Assembly: GCA_023525715.1 (NCBI GenBank)
Contig: CM042009.1
Location: forward strand, 128,208,145-128,272,144
Length of the DNA: 64,000 nucleotides
Origin: Cichorium intybus
Taxonomy: Eukaryota > Streptophyta > Magnoliopsida > Asterales > Asteraceae
Reading direction: 5' to 3'
The position numbers and the translations under genes are program-made. The notes beneath the pieces were generated by a model. That model worked only from the letters and a program-made list of their open reading frames with translations. It had not been told where the DNA came from and made no database searches. Shown piece by piece: positions 1 to 10,975 of the stretch (positions are counted from its first letter, which is position 1; every line of letters begins with the position of its first letter).

Positions 1-606
1 GCTAGAGTTTTTAGGGTTAGGACTCTCTCATACTCTAAATCCAAGAAAACTTACATCAACCCAAGCTAGTTGCAGGTGGTTCATCAACACCACCTGGAAG
101 TAACTCATTCCAAGCAAAACAACACTCAAATTGAAGCTAGAACAAGGAGTATTACCTTATAGATGCAAGATAACAATTCATAATTCCAATCCTCGAGTTC
201 TAGGCTTCAATTTCGACTTCTGGGTTTTTTGGGAGGTTTTTCTAAGGTTTTGAGATAGGAATTCCGAGTTTAAACCTTTCCCAAATGAAATAAAAATGAC
301 ATTTAAAAAGGGTCTCTGCGACAATAGAGTTGCTATGCCCTCAGTTAGCGACGCTAACCCGTGTCGCCTTACGCGCCCCTTTTCAGCCCACTGCTTGCTC
401 CTAATACATTTTTACACGACCCGTGTGAGCATGGATGAGTTTCCATCTTTATCTACACGACCGTGTGACCTTCTTTTGGCATTTTTCAAGCTCAAACTCC
501 TTCCAAAAGGTTTTCTAATCAGCCTAACACATATAACAATATACTTAATCTTAATTACACTAAGATTAATACACTAACACTTATCGAAAAGTAACACGGT
601 ATTACA
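1..606 (-). mobile_element. Ty3/gypsy LTR, 5' part, cut by window edge
   Basis: The segment ends in ACGGTATTACA at 606, which on the - strand is a TGTAATACC-type LTR start, matching the TGTAACACC start of the complete gypsy element at 42886-51071. It contains a GC-rich block at about 330-460 with repeated ACACGACC-like words, followed in the - direction by a TATA-like TTTTTAAAT at 301-310, the same layout as in the 44562 LTR. No PPT is visible beyond 606, so it may be a solo LTR or a truncated one. The ORF at 296-577 is a chance reading frame across this LTR. Confidence 0.6.
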
Positions 607-826
607 AGAAGGTAAATGTATTATTGTCCATTTGGTTTTCCTTTTCAAATTAAATGATATTAAAATATAAAGATTGATTATAAAATATTAAATAATTTTT
701 AAAAGCGGATTTGGGTATATTTGATATTTTGAAAACTTAAAAGGATAAATATGATATTATAACCTTTAAGAATAATGACGATTATATTACACTGAAATTG
801 TAATATAAAGTATTATTATTATTTTG

Positions 827-830
<4 letters not shown>

Positions 831-878
<48 letters not shown>
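831..878. repeat. (AT)n microsatellite
   Basis: An uninterrupted AT dinucleotide run of about 48 bases. It is followed by TACTAATAAAACAAAC, which resembles the start of many plant Helitrons, but no 3' end was found. Confidence 0.95.
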
Positions 879-879
879 T

Positions 880-2280
880 AATAAAACAAACATTTTTGAC
901 ACATGACGTCTTATAAGGCCTTTATTTTCCACGTGGCATGCCTTAGACTTTAGCAATCTACGTGTCAGTTTCTAATGCATCTTTTTTTCCCAATTTGTTT
1001 CTATAATCACGAAAGCAATCAAATATATTATCATTAATTACAATCCCAACAAATATCCATTGAAGATAAGTTATTAGTTAAGTTGAATGTAAATCAATAT
1101 TTGCAATAATCCGGGATTTCAAAATTGTTACCTTTAAATCACACGTCTTTTTCATCATATTTCTATTCACGATTCATGACTCAATATTAGAATTGAATAG
1201 CTTCTCCACAAAAATCATCTTCGACAGAAATCATCTTCGACTGAAATCATGAAGCTTTTTCTTCAATCCTGAAGTTTAGTGATTATAAAAACATCAGGTA
1301 ATTATCTAATAATTCTTTTATTGATTGTTTGTTTTTTGTAGTGTGTTTGTTAAACAATGTGTTTTTTTCAATACAGCACATGTGTGTATTCTCTCTTTTC
1401 AACTAGGTTTCTTTGGTTTGATCAGTCATTGACCAAATATGTTTAAAAAGTCAAATTCTTTAGTGTACAGTCTATGATTATGTTTCTGTGACTAGAACGA
1501 ATTATGAAAAATATTGAACAATCATAGACCAAAATTTTCAAAACTATGTTTATGTTTTTTCTTGTTGGCGTTCTTTGATTACATTTATCTATTTTTGAAT
1601 TTTTCTAGCCTATGTTTTTGGACATATTTTCTGTGTTTCAATATATTTCTGTTACAGTGTGTATATTTGTGACAAGGACTGATTCTGAAAACAAAATTTG
1701 GTGACTCTTAAATCCAATATTTTTTGGCTTGTGGGTTTGATGGTTCTTTTGGTATTGAATCTGTTTCAATGTATATTTATAAGATTGTGTATATATTTGT
1801 GTATTGGACTAGTTCTGGAAAAAAATTTGATCAATACTTGACCAAATTTGTTTAAAAAATACAATTTTCTTGTGTTGCGACATTGATGGTTCTTTTATGG
1901 TTGTATGTGATGGTATTTAACTTTGTGAGTTTATTTTTGCAATTACATTGCTTGTTTAGAATTTACCTTCTTTTTACTTTTTGTGTGAAAATGAGTATTT
2001 GTTTATGTGGTTGAATGAAATCGTTATATTGTGTGTATATTTGTGAGATATGATTTTAAAAAGCACCCATAATAGCAATTATATAAACTTTAACATTTTA
2101 GCAATAACAATGTACTTTCAACAAAGTATAATTCATTGATTTCATTGCAAAATACTTACATATCCTACATCTATCTAAACAAAAGTAATTTAACAAGCAA
2201 ATACCTATTTCTTAAAACCAAAAACATTTCCAATCATCATTATATCCAACTCTCATAACTCATCCATTGAATCACCTTCT
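880..2280. other. AT-rich stretch without a supported gene
   Basis: About 1.4 kb rich in T runs, with no ORF of note and no recognisable protein similarity. The first 150 bases contain short words such as ACATTTTTGACACATGAC that are common near plant Helitron 5' ends, but this is too weak to call. Confidence 0.5.
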
Positions 2281-2715
2281 CTCCCGTCGTCTCTAAAACT
2301 TCTTCCATTTTTTATCTGGAATACAAACATCATATTTCCTAAACATATACTCCCTTTCCTGAGAAACTATGGCAATAGAGTTTTCTTCAACAAACTTGAA
2401 GACCAATTTTGAAATCCGTGTTGATGGGTCGTTTTTCAGTGATTTGGGGTAAAACCTGTGAACTATTGGGTACATATGTTCAACAAAAGAATTTTGAAGC
2501 ATGTTACACCCATCAGTTCCAACTTTTTAAATAAATTTTTGATGTCATTGTCTTATTGTAGTTGGGTGAGGCCTATATCCAAGTTTTCTATAGTTTTCCA
2601 TGAGTAACTAAAGAAGAAAGTAGTCTTATACCCCAATGAACCAATAATATTATGAAGTTCATTGACTGAGAATGTATTAATGTCAAAATAGTCGACATGG
2701 TCATTTATTTGGTAC
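2281..2715 (-). pseudogene. MULE-type transposase N-terminal debris, upstream half of the split ORF is at 10343-10395
   Basis: Read on the - strand, this holds broken frames typical of the N-terminal region of MuDR-like transposase genes: HVDYFDINTFSVNEL followed by IIGSLGY, then NMLQNSFVEHMYPIVHRFYP. At least two frame changes and a stop separate these pieces, so it is not expressed as a whole. The short piece VTHGGSFSPTPDPSYI lies on the far side of copia-1 at 10343-10395, and fits directly before the HVDYFDI segment. The family call rests on my recognition of the HGG and VDYxDIxxFSVxEL patterns and is moderate. Confidence 0.5.
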
Positions 2716-3487
2716 TGTTGGATTAGGTGTCTAAGCCATGACTTGTAATTGAACTTTTATCTTATGGTTAAAAGCAAAGTCCATTTGGGTTGCCCTCATG
2801 GGTGGAGGAAAGATAGTTCAGTAGAGAGAATAGTTGATTTATTAATTGTATAATAAATCAATAGAAAATATATATATGGTTTATTAATATATTTAAGTGC
2901 TAATATATTAATTAGAAACTATATTAATTAATTGAGATTTAATCTAGAATTAATTGGATTTAATTTGGAGATTAAATTAATTAATTAAAAAGGTGCAGGG
3001 ACTGGTATGGCATTTATTCAATAGTTGAATAACTGGCCAGGAAAAACCAGGGACCAAAAGTGGCGCCAACTTGGAGGCTCCTCCAAGGGATTGGCGAAAC
3101 CCTAATTAGGGTTTGGTAAGCCTGGTCCAAGTGGTCAAAAGCCTTGTCCAGTTGGAGGCTCCTTAGGGTTTCAGGTGTAACCCTTGGAGGCTATAAAAGG
3201 AACCCCCTGGCACCTCATTCTTCACGCCATCTTCTCTCTGGATTTACTCTGCTGGACTGATTCTTCCATCACCTGGGTGTGACTTTCATCTGAGGCAGGA
3301 TAATTTTGCTGCTGCTTAAAAGGATCATAAGATCTAAGGTTGGTTTTTCTTGATTCTTCTTTAGAATTGAATTGTATCCTTTAGGTTCTTAGTTCTAATC
3401 TTCATAGAAGAAAACATAGATCAATATTAGGGTTGCATGTGAACCTTAGGTTATTTTGTGTTCATTGATTGCATAGAAACCCTTCAG
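2716..3487 (+). repeat. 5' LTR of copia-1
   Basis: 772 bp, TG...CA ends, with a TATA box at 3192-3199 inside GGCTATAAAAGG. The U3 part is AT-rich with repeated TTAATTAATT words. Confidence 0.97.
3192..3199 (+). promoter_or_regulatory. TATA box of copia-1 LTR promoter
   Basis: TATAAAAG in the context GGAGGCTATAAAAGGAACC, about 475 bases into the LTR. It is conserved in the 3' LTR (about 10048) and the solo LTR (17355). Confidence 0.8.
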
Positions 3488-3488
3488 T

Positions 3489-3500
3489 GGTATCAGAGCT
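3489..3500 (+). promoter_or_regulatory. Primer-binding site, copia-1
   Basis: TGGTATCAGAGC, the usual plant site complementary to the 3' end of initiator methionine tRNA, starts one base after the LTR. Confidence 0.95.
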
Positions 3501-4754
3501 AGCTTGTTTTCTTGTGTTTGATTATGAACTGCTTGAATTGTTTTGTGCCTAAGGGTTATTGGCGAAAATTAACCCTTGGGAGGAGGCCAAAATCGATCCC
3601 AAGGCTAGGGTTTCCTAACCCTAGCCGCCACCCTCCCTTGGTCCCCCTTGAATGCTTGATTTGCTTGCCTTAATTATGTGTTGTTATTTTTGGTATCTAA
3701 ATCAACTAAAATAACTTGAACCCTAATTCCTTGGCTTGTAATTTTCGAAATTCATGGGACCATTACAGGTTAATTAATTTGATTAATTGGTAATCTGTAA
3801 CCTAGATTTAATTAATTTAATTAATTGATTAATTAAAGGCAAATTAAATCTGCCTTAAGAATTAATTAAAATTTTCAAGAAAATTAGAATAATTTGAGAA
3901 AATTAGAATTTAATTAATTCTAAAGATATTTTAATGAGATTAAAATATATCTTATATATATTTAAAATTAAAAGTTAATTTAATATGTATAAGAAAATTG
4001 GTTAGTCTACCGCTAGTAAGCCTCATTCACAAAACTGTCCTATAAAGAGGGTATAAGGCGACTGACTATAAAATGTTAGTCTAATGGGTATCTACTCTTA
4101 CCCACCGCTCTCCTGGTCAGTCGAGTGTCGTTAGCTGAACGGGTATGATAGAACCGCTAAGCCTCTTAAAAGTATAATGCTATAATTGAAAGTACTAGAA
4201 CCCTAAAACAAATCCCAATCTAGTTACTTTAGGAAAATGTGAATTTGATGCTACCCCATGAAATTGCACATTGCACTTTATGAAACGTTGGTGGAGCGTG
4301 TGTGGTTTACCGGCACACCAATAGGGGTTCATAAAGAGTGGCAATGGGTGTCTCGGGTGTTATCATTGTTGATGGAGCGTGTGTGGTTTACCGGCACATC
4401 AATTTGAGATGATAATGGACCCCGAGAGCACCAAGCTAATTTGCATGGTTATTCACACCCGGTTTGTGATCCTCGGCATCCCAGTCACAAACGGTGGGGC
4501 ATATCCGAGATTAAACATGCTATTGAACAGTTCAATTAATCTCATAAGAAACTAGGAATTCCATTTATAATAAGATTATTTTTCCGCGGTGGAATCGGCT
4601 GAATCGTCATTCGCCTACCTTTATAAAATTTGCTTATAGATTACGGCATCCCTCTTCTATGTTGCAAATTGTTATAGTTGGATCCTAGCCTTATTTTATA
4701 TTGGGTTATTATAAGGACCGACAAGTATCTAATTAAACTTACCTTCTTTTATAG
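3501..4754 (+). other. Untranslated leader of copia-1, with a repeated 29-base motif
   Basis: About 1.25 kb with no long ORF. It contains two near-identical copies of a 29-base motif starting GGAGCGTGTGTGG and containing TTTACCGGCACA, at 4293-4321 and 4374-4402, differing by one base (CACACC against CACATC). The leader is long for a copia element and could hold packaging or translation signals, but no function can be read from it. Confidence 0.7.
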
Positions 4755-7700
4755 ATGTCTTCTGCTGATCAATCCGCTCCCCAATCAAACTCCAGTGTTC
4801 CCTCAATCCTCTCACTATGTTCCAGGGTTCAATTGAACGGGACAAACTATAATGACTGGATTAGAAACATCAAGATGGCTCTGAGGTATGAGAACAAAGA
4901 GTATGTTCTCGAGACCGAGCTTGTCGATGTCGACCCCGAAACTGCTACTCCCGAGGAAATTGCCTCGTACCAAAAACATACTGATGATGCAACCAAAGTG
5001 GCCTGCATCATGATCGCCACAATGAACCCCGAATTGCAGAGAATATACGAAGACTACTGGCCCTATGAGATGCACAAGGAGCTAGCGGAAAAGTTCCGCA
5101 AGCAAGAGCGCATCGAAAGGTGCGAAGTGGTCAAGGACTTCACGAACAGCAAACCCAAAGATGGAGAGTCCATCTGCACTCATGTGCAAAGAATGCAAGG
5201 TTACGTGGAGCGGCTTAGAAAGCTTGCGATGCCTGTACCGGAACAGTTGGCCGTTGACATAGTGCTTAACTCGTTGCCGAGTTCTTATGACCAGTTCAGG
5301 CTGGCTTATCATTTGAACAACAATCAGGCTAATATGACTGAGTTGCATCGCATGCTTCGAGTAGCTGAAGACGGGATGAAGGGTAAAAGTGTACCCTCGG
5401 TTAATCAGCCCGTTCTAGCCATTGGAAGTGGCAAAGGAAAGAAAAGGAAGGGCCCTCCTAAACAAAATTGGAGGGAAAAGGTTCAGGCCGGGTCATCCAG
5501 TAATGGCTCGAGAACCAAGACTTCCCAAATTCCTTGTGTGGCCAACCCCGATGAAGCAAACTGTTTCTACTGCAAAGAAAAGGGCCATTGGAAGAGAAGC
5601 TGCCCCAAATACTTGCAGGATGTCAAGGATGGGAAAGTAAAGCCATCGACAGCAGGTATATACACTATCTCTAAAAACTCACCATCTTCTAATTCTTGGG
5701 TCCTTGATACAGGATGTGGTTTTCACATTTGTTCTGATATGCAGGGCCTAAAGGAAAGCAGGGAGGTGGAGCACGGTAGACTGAACTTGATCATGGGCAA
5801 TAGGAGATCGTCCCCTGTTACCAAGATTGGAGTTTATAGTTTAGTGCTTAGTAGTGAAGTTTGTTTAGATTTATTAGATTGTTGCTATTCGCCAGAAATG
5901 GCAAGAAATATTATTTCATTTCACGCATTATTCAGACAAGGATTTCATTTTTCTTTTGATAATAATATTGGATCTATTTCTGTTTTCAAAAATGGTATTT
6001 TGAATTTTACTGCTTATCCTTGTAATGGTGTGTATGAAACTGTGAAATGTGTTGACAATCTAGGACAAAGTGTAAATTATATTGATTCTACTAGTGACGT
6101 GGAAAAGGCATGTCTGTGGCATAGTCGGCTCGGGCACATCAGCAAGAAACGCATCGCCCAACTCCAAAAGGATGGAGTGTTGGAATCATTCGACCTCAAG
6201 TCGGATGATGTATGCGAATCTTGTCTGTTGGGCAAGATGACTAAATCACCTTTCAAAGGGTCTTTTGAAAGAGGTGAGGGTCTATTGGACATTATTCACA
6301 CGGATGTGTGTGGTCCATTCAGATCAACCACAAAGGATGGCACGCGGTTCTACGTGACTTTTACCGACGATTTTAGTAGATACGGTTACATCTACTTGAT
6401 CAAGCACAAGTCGGACACCTTTGAAAAGTTCAAAGAGTTTAAGAACGAAGTAGAGAATCAATTAGGCAGGAAGATAAAGATGCTCAGATCCGACAGAGGC
6501 GGAGAGTATCTAAGTATCGAGTTCCTAGACTATCTAAAGGAATGTGGAATAGTTTCGCAGTTGACACCTCCCAGGACACCACAGTTGAACGGTGTTGCAG
6601 AGAGGCGCAACCGAACCCTGTTGGACATGGTTCGTTCCATGATGAGTCGAGCTTCACTTCCCATTCACTTCTGGGGGTATGCCTTAGAGACTGCCGCCCA
6701 TATCCTCAATCTTGTCCCAACTAAGAAGGTTGCGAAAACACCTCATGAGATGTGGACGGGGAAAGCTCCCTCGTTGGCACATATCAAGGTCTGGGGTTGT
6801 GAGGCTTTCGTTAGACGAGAGACTCAAGACAAACTCGCAGACAGAAGTGAAAGGTGTTTCTTCATTGGTTATCCCAAACAGTCCTTTGGATATCTATTCT
6901 ACAGACCGAGCGAGGACGTGGTCTTTGTAGCTAGACGAGCAGTCTTTCGAGAGAGAGAGCTCGTATTCAAAGAGGACAGTGGGAGTACCATTGATCTGGA
7001 AGAAATTCAAGAGTCATCAGATGACGCAACCTTAGGAGAAACTAGCAACCAACATGAGGAAGAAGTTCCTGTTGGCCCGACAGATGTATCCTTACCTCTT
7101 AGGCGTTCTAGTAGGGTTAGCATGCCACCCGAGTTTTATGGGTTCCATATAACTTCGGATGGGGACACTTTTGTCAGTGATAGGACACTGATAAATTTGG
7201 ATGAACCAGCTAACTACCAGGAAGCAGTGGCAGGCCCTGAGTCTGCCAAGTGGAAAGAGGCCATGGATAGCGAGATCAAGTCCATGTATGACAATCAAGT
7301 TTGGAACTTGGTTGACAATGTACCGGGTCGAAAGACAGTCGGGTGCAAATGGATCTTCAAGAAGAAGACAGACATGGATGGAAAGGTACACACTTTCAAG
7401 GCAAGACTGGTTGCGAAGGGCTTTACTCAAACCCCAGGGGTTGACTATGACGAGACCTTCTCACCAGTAGCTAAGATAAAGTCTATTAGGATTATGCTGG
7501 CCATAGCTGCATTTCATGACTATGAAATTTGGCAGATGGACGTCAAAACCGCTTTCCTTAATGGGAAGCTGACTGAGGATGTTTACATGAATCAGCCAGA
7601 GGGTTTCGTCGATGCAAAGTATCCTAATAAGGTGTGTAAGCTTGAGAGATCAATCTACGGATTGAAGCAAGCTTCTCGCAGCTGGAATCTTTGTTTCCAT

Positions 7701-8786
7701 GAGAAAGTCAAAGAGTTTGGCTTCTCTAGGAGCAAGGATGAGTCCTGCGTATATGTCAAGGCTAGTGGGAGTATAGTCACTTTTCTGGTGCTGTATGTCG
7801 ATGACATACTGCTCATGGGAAACGATATTCCAACCTTGCAAGATGTTAAGGCTTGGCTTGGGAAATGTTTCGCCATGAAGGACCTAGGAGAGGCTGCCTA
7901 TATTCTTGGGATTAGAATATTGAGAGATAGGAAGAAGAGACTGATTGGACTCAGTCAGGGTACATACTTGGATAAGGTACTAAAGAGGTTTAGTATGGAA
8001 AATTCCAAGAAGGGAGAGCTGCCTATCCAAAGTAATGCGAAGCTGAGTAAGACTCAAAGTCCGAGTACAGACGAGGAAATAGCTGAGATGAGTCGAGTAC
8101 CATACGCTTCGGCTGTGGGATCGATCATGTACGCTATGACGTGTACTCGCCCTGACGTGGCTTTTGCCTTAAGCATGGTCAGTCGGTACCAGGGTAACCC
8201 TGGAAGGGCGCATTGGATAGCTGTGAAAAATATACTCAAGTATCTGCGAAGGACAAAGAACATGGTGTTAGTCCTCGGTGGCAGTGATACCTTGAGAGTT
8301 GAAGGATATACAGATGCCAGCTTTCAGACAGATAGAGACAGTGGTCGGTCTCAGTCGGGCTGGGTATTCCTTTTGAACGGTGGAGCAGTGACTTGGAAAA
8401 GTTCCAAGCAAGAAACAGTGGCTGATTCTACGTGCGAATCAGAGTACATAGCAGCAAGTGAAGCGTCAAAGGAAGCGGCTTGGCTGAAGAACTTTATCGG
8501 TGACCTTGGAGTAGTCCCGAGTATTCAGGAGCCCTTGGAACTGTTCTGCGATAATGAAGGTGCGGTCGCCTTGACAAAGGAACCGCGAGATCATGGAAAG
8601 TCCAGACATATCGACAGAAAGTACCACTACATCAGGCATAGGGTAGAAGAAGGTCACCTCCTTGTAAAGAGGGTATCATCGGAAGATAATCCTGCAGATC
8701 CCTTGACAAAGGCTCTGAGTAGGATTAAGCATAATCAGCATGCTAGGAGCATTGGATTAAGAGATGATATAAGTTTTAGTAATTAG
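4755..8786 (+). CDS. Ty1/copia Gag-Pol polyprotein (1343 aa), intact
   Basis: One frame encodes the whole copia order. The Gag N-terminus has LNGTNYNDWIRNIKMAL near residues 28-42. A CCHC knuckle CFYCKEKGHWKRSC is at 270-283, and the aspartic protease motif WVLDTGCG at about 315-322. Integrase has a zinc-binding segment from LWHSRLGH (about 455) to CESCLLGK, then catalytic D, D and E in HTDVCGP (about 512), RSDRGGEY (about 577) and NGVAERRN (about 612). Reverse transcriptase has YVDDILL near 1013, and RNase H has CESEYIAASE near 1227 and RHIDRKYHYIR near 1290. Length fits a full copia polyprotein and no stop or frameshift interrupts it, so the element may be able to move itself. The ATG at 4755 is the first in frame. 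Lineage is uncertain (Tork- or TAR-like from general look). Confidence 0.97.
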   Translation: MSSADQSAPQSNSSVPSILSLCSRVQLNGTNYNDWIRNIKMALRYENKEYVLETELVDVDPETATPEEIASYQKHTDDATKVACIMIATMNPELQRIYEDYWPYEMHKELAEKFRKQERIERCEVVKDFTNSKPKDGESICTHVQRMQGYVERLRKLAMPVPEQLAVDIVLNSLPSSYDQFRLAYHLNNNQANMTELHRMLRVAEDGMKGKSVPSVNQPVLAIGSGKGKKRKGPPKQNWREKVQAGSSSNGSRTKTSQIPCVANPDEANCFYCKEKGHWKRSCPKYLQDVKDGKVKPSTAGIYTISKNSPSSNSWVLDTGCGFHICSDMQGLKESREVEHGRLNLIMGNRRSSPVTKIGVYSLVLSSEVCLDLLDCCYSPEMARNIISFHALFRQGFHFSFDNNIGSISVFKNGILNFTAYPCNGVYETVKCVDNLGQSVNYIDSTSDVEKACLWHSRLGHISKKRIAQLQKDGVLESFDLKSDDVCESCLLGKMTKSPFKGSFERGEGLLDIIHTDVCGPFRSTTKDGTRFYVTFTDDFSRYGYIYLIKHKSDTFEKFKEFKNEVENQLGRKIKMLRSDRGGEYLSIEFLDYLKECGIVSQLTPPRTPQLNGVAERRNRTLLDMVRSMMSRASLPIHFWGYALETAAHILNLVPTKKVAKTPHEMWTGKAPSLAHIKVWGCEAFVRRETQDKLADRSERCFFIGYPKQSFGYLFYRPSEDVVFVARRAVFRERELVFKEDSGSTIDLEEIQESSDDATLGETSNQHEEEVPVGPTDVSLPLRRSSRVSMPPEFYGFHITSDGDTFVSDRTLINLDEPANYQEAVAGPESAKWKEAMDSEIKSMYDNQVWNLVDNVPGRKTVGCKWIFKKKTDMDGKVHTFKARLVAKGFTQTPGVDYDETFSPVAKIKSIRIMLAIAAFHDYEIWQMDVKTAFLNGKLTEDVYMNQPEGFVDAKYPNKVCKLERSIYGLKQASRSWNLCFHEKVKEFGFSRSKDESCVYVKASGSIVTFLVLYVDDILLMGNDIPTLQDVKAWLGKCFAMKDLGEAAYILGIRILRDRKKRLIGLSQGTYLDKVLKRFSMENSKKGELPIQSNAKLSKTQSPSTDEEIAEMSRVPYASAVGSIMYAMTCTRPDVAFALSMVSRYQGNPGRAHWIAVKNILKYLRRTKNMVLVLGGSDTLRVEGYTDASFQTDRDSGRSQSGWVFLLNGGAVTWKSSKQETVADSTCESEYIAASEASKEAAWLKNFIGDLGVVPSIQEPLELFCDNEGAVALTKEPRDHGKSRHIDRKYHYIRHRVEEGHLLVKRVSSEDNPADPLTKALSRIKHNQHARSIGLRDDISFSN

Positions 8787-9560
8787 ATAGGTTCGAAACT
8801 TGTAACAATGTATTGTATTTGACTCTTGTGATTTAATAATAGAGATTTATTATGGTTCACTACTCTTGTCAGTACTTTATCATTGTGTTTCATTTTGCAT
8901 GTTTTACTTCCTGAATAATTGGATTATTCAAATATCCACAGTCGATTACACTTTAAGGGAGTAAGTGTGAAGTAAGACTGTCATGAATTGGTAATAGATT
9001 GTCTAAGGAGTTAGACATTGCAATTGGATTGCTGAACCATTCGTGAGTACTTGGAAATGGAGATTTGAGTATTGGATAAACCCGCGCTCAATGGATTGCT
9101 TCATGGATTACATCACGAGCAATGTTGAGACGATAATATCTTTTGATCTTTAAGCTAAGACATATGAGTTATGATTTATTAGACGGTTGTTCATTGATAA
9201 TATGAAAACGCATCGGTAACTCGGTGTTATAAAACGTATTGTTGTGAGTGATTTGTCTGGTAAAAGACATAAGTATATGAGTCGAAGTTTATTCGTCCCT
9301 TGACCCTAACGGGAAACAGATATCTGTAGGCCTCTCGATGATTTTGAAGTTGACTAAAATGGTTGGCCAACCGGGACTAAATTGGTAGTCTAAGAGTCAT
9401 ATGCAAATCGGAAATCGAGGAACAGTGAATCAGACCAGATTGATTTTATCCATGTCTTGAGTCTGAAAATATCTTGTTGGACGGAGGATCATCTGATCAC
9501 TTATCTTTGGACAGAACTGACTGGGTCAGAGTTCAGACAATTAAAGTCATAGACTTATCC
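8787..9560 (+). other. 3' untranslated region of copia-1
   Basis: About 775 bp between the polyprotein stop and the PPT, with no ORF of note and no extra env-like frame. Confidence 0.8.
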
Positions 9561-9571
9561 AAGTGGGAGAC
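9561..9571 (+). promoter_or_regulatory. Polypurine tract of copia-1
   Basis: AAGTGGGAGAC directly before the 3' LTR; AAGTGGGAGA is the common plant copia PPT. Confidence 0.9.
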
Positions 9572-10342
9572 TGTTGGATTAGGTGTCTAAGCCATGACTT
9601 GTAATTGAACTTTTATCTTATGGTTAAAAGCAAAGTCCATTTGGGTTGCCCTCATGGGTGGAGGAAAGATAGTTCAGTAGAGAGAATAGTTGATTTATTA
9701 ATTGTATAATAAATCAATAGAAAATATATATATGGTTTATTAATATATTTAAGTGCTAATATATTAATTAGAAACTATATTAATTAATTGAGATTTAATC
9801 TAGAATTAATTGGATTTAATTTGGAGATTAAATTAATTAATTAAAAAGGTGCAGGGACTGGTATGGCATTTATTCAATAGTTGAATAACTGGCCAGGAAA
9901 AACCAGGGACCAAAAGTGGCGCCAACTTGGAGGCTCCTCCAAGGGATTGGCGAAACCCTAATTAGGGTTTGGTAAGCCTGGTCCAAGTGGTCAAAAGCCT
10001 TGTCCAGTTGGAGGCTCCTTAGGGTTTCAGGTGTAACCCTTGGAGGCTATAAAAGGAACCCCCTGGCACCTCATTCTTCACGCCATCTTCTCTCTGGATT
10101 TACTCTGCTGGACTGATTCTTCCATCACCTGGGTGTGACTTTCATCTGAGGCAGGATAATTTTGCTGCTGCTTAAAAGGATCATAAGATCTAAGGTTGGT
10201 TTTTCTTGATTCTTCTTTAGAATTGAATTGTATCCTTTAGGTTCTTAGTTCTAATCTTCATAGAAGAAAACATAGATCAATATTAGGGTTGCATGTGAAC
10301 CTTAGGTTATTTTGTGTTCATTGATTGCATAGAAACCCTTCA
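9572..10342 (+). repeat. 3' LTR of copia-1
   Basis: 771 bp, identical to the 5' LTR by eye except one C fewer near its end. Confidence 0.97.
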
Positions 10343-10395
10343 AATGTATGAAGGATCAGGGGTAGGTGAGAATGATCCTCCATGAGTAACTTTAA
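10343..10395 (-). pseudogene. MULE-type transposase N-terminal fragment, continues at 2281-2715
   Basis: On the - strand it reads VTHGGSFSPTPDPSYI up to the copia-1 boundary. HGG near the start of the protein is typical of plant MuDR-like N-termini. The expected start codon region ends in a frame problem after ATGATTTTTTTC, so this is a remnant. Confidence 0.45.
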
Positions 10396-10975
10396 ATGAA
10401 AAAAATCATGTTGTTGGTATCACCATATAGTTCCGCTAGAGAAACCGTTGAAGAAGAATCTCTAAGCATACATGTTTTGTTGGTCGATTCAATTTCTTTT
10501 AGATGAATAAAATCATGTAAAATCATTTTATATGTTTTAAAAGAAAGGTAAATAAAATTTAACCAAGCATAGATGGTTTATATCTATTGAATTTGAAGAG
10601 CTAAAGTATCTCATATGTGACGTCAACCGGTAATTATACTCTCTTTTTACTAAAGTAGGCTCATGATTATCAAAAGACAAAATTACATAAATGCATGTAG
10701 CACCATTGATAATGTAAACCTAATAGTCGGTTTATGTGGAAACAAATAAAAGTTACCATAGATATGATTAATTCTTTTTTATTATAAAACCATTCAAACT
10801 TCTTTAGAAAATCTAAAAACGAATATATATTAAACTAAAATAAATATACAAATTCATTTATTCTAAAAACTTTTGTGTGTTTATAATTGTATGTTTGTAA
10901 GTGACATTTTTTCACATTCTTTGTATGTAAATTTGTATTTGTTTATGTCTTTGATTATATTCGTTATATGTTAGT
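10396..10975. other. AT-rich stretch, nothing recognised
   Basis: No ORF, terminal repeat or conserved motif was found. Confidence 0.5.

Larger units (their letters stand above)
2716..10342 (+). mobile_element. Complete Ty1/copia retrotransposon (copia-1)
   Basis: LTRs at 2716-3487 and 9572-10342 begin TGTTGG and end CCCTTCA. I compared them base by base and found one difference, an extra C near the 3' end of the 5' LTR (AGAAACCCC against AGAAACCC). A PBS follows the 5' LTR, a PPT precedes the 3' LTR, and one uninterrupted polyprotein lies between. Element length 7627 bp. The five bases outside the two LTRs, GGTAC and AATGT, do not match, so no target-site duplication is present. Both flanks look like one MULE-type ORF. 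A solo LTR of the same family lies at 16878-17647. Confidence 0.97.

Noticed and set aside
831..2715. Helitron starting near 870
   Set aside because: Only a few start-like words after the AT run; no hairpin-CTAG end was found.
7092..7430. Reverse-strand and shifted ORFs over 4755-8786
   Set aside because: Shadows of the copia polyprotein; none has a motif of its own.
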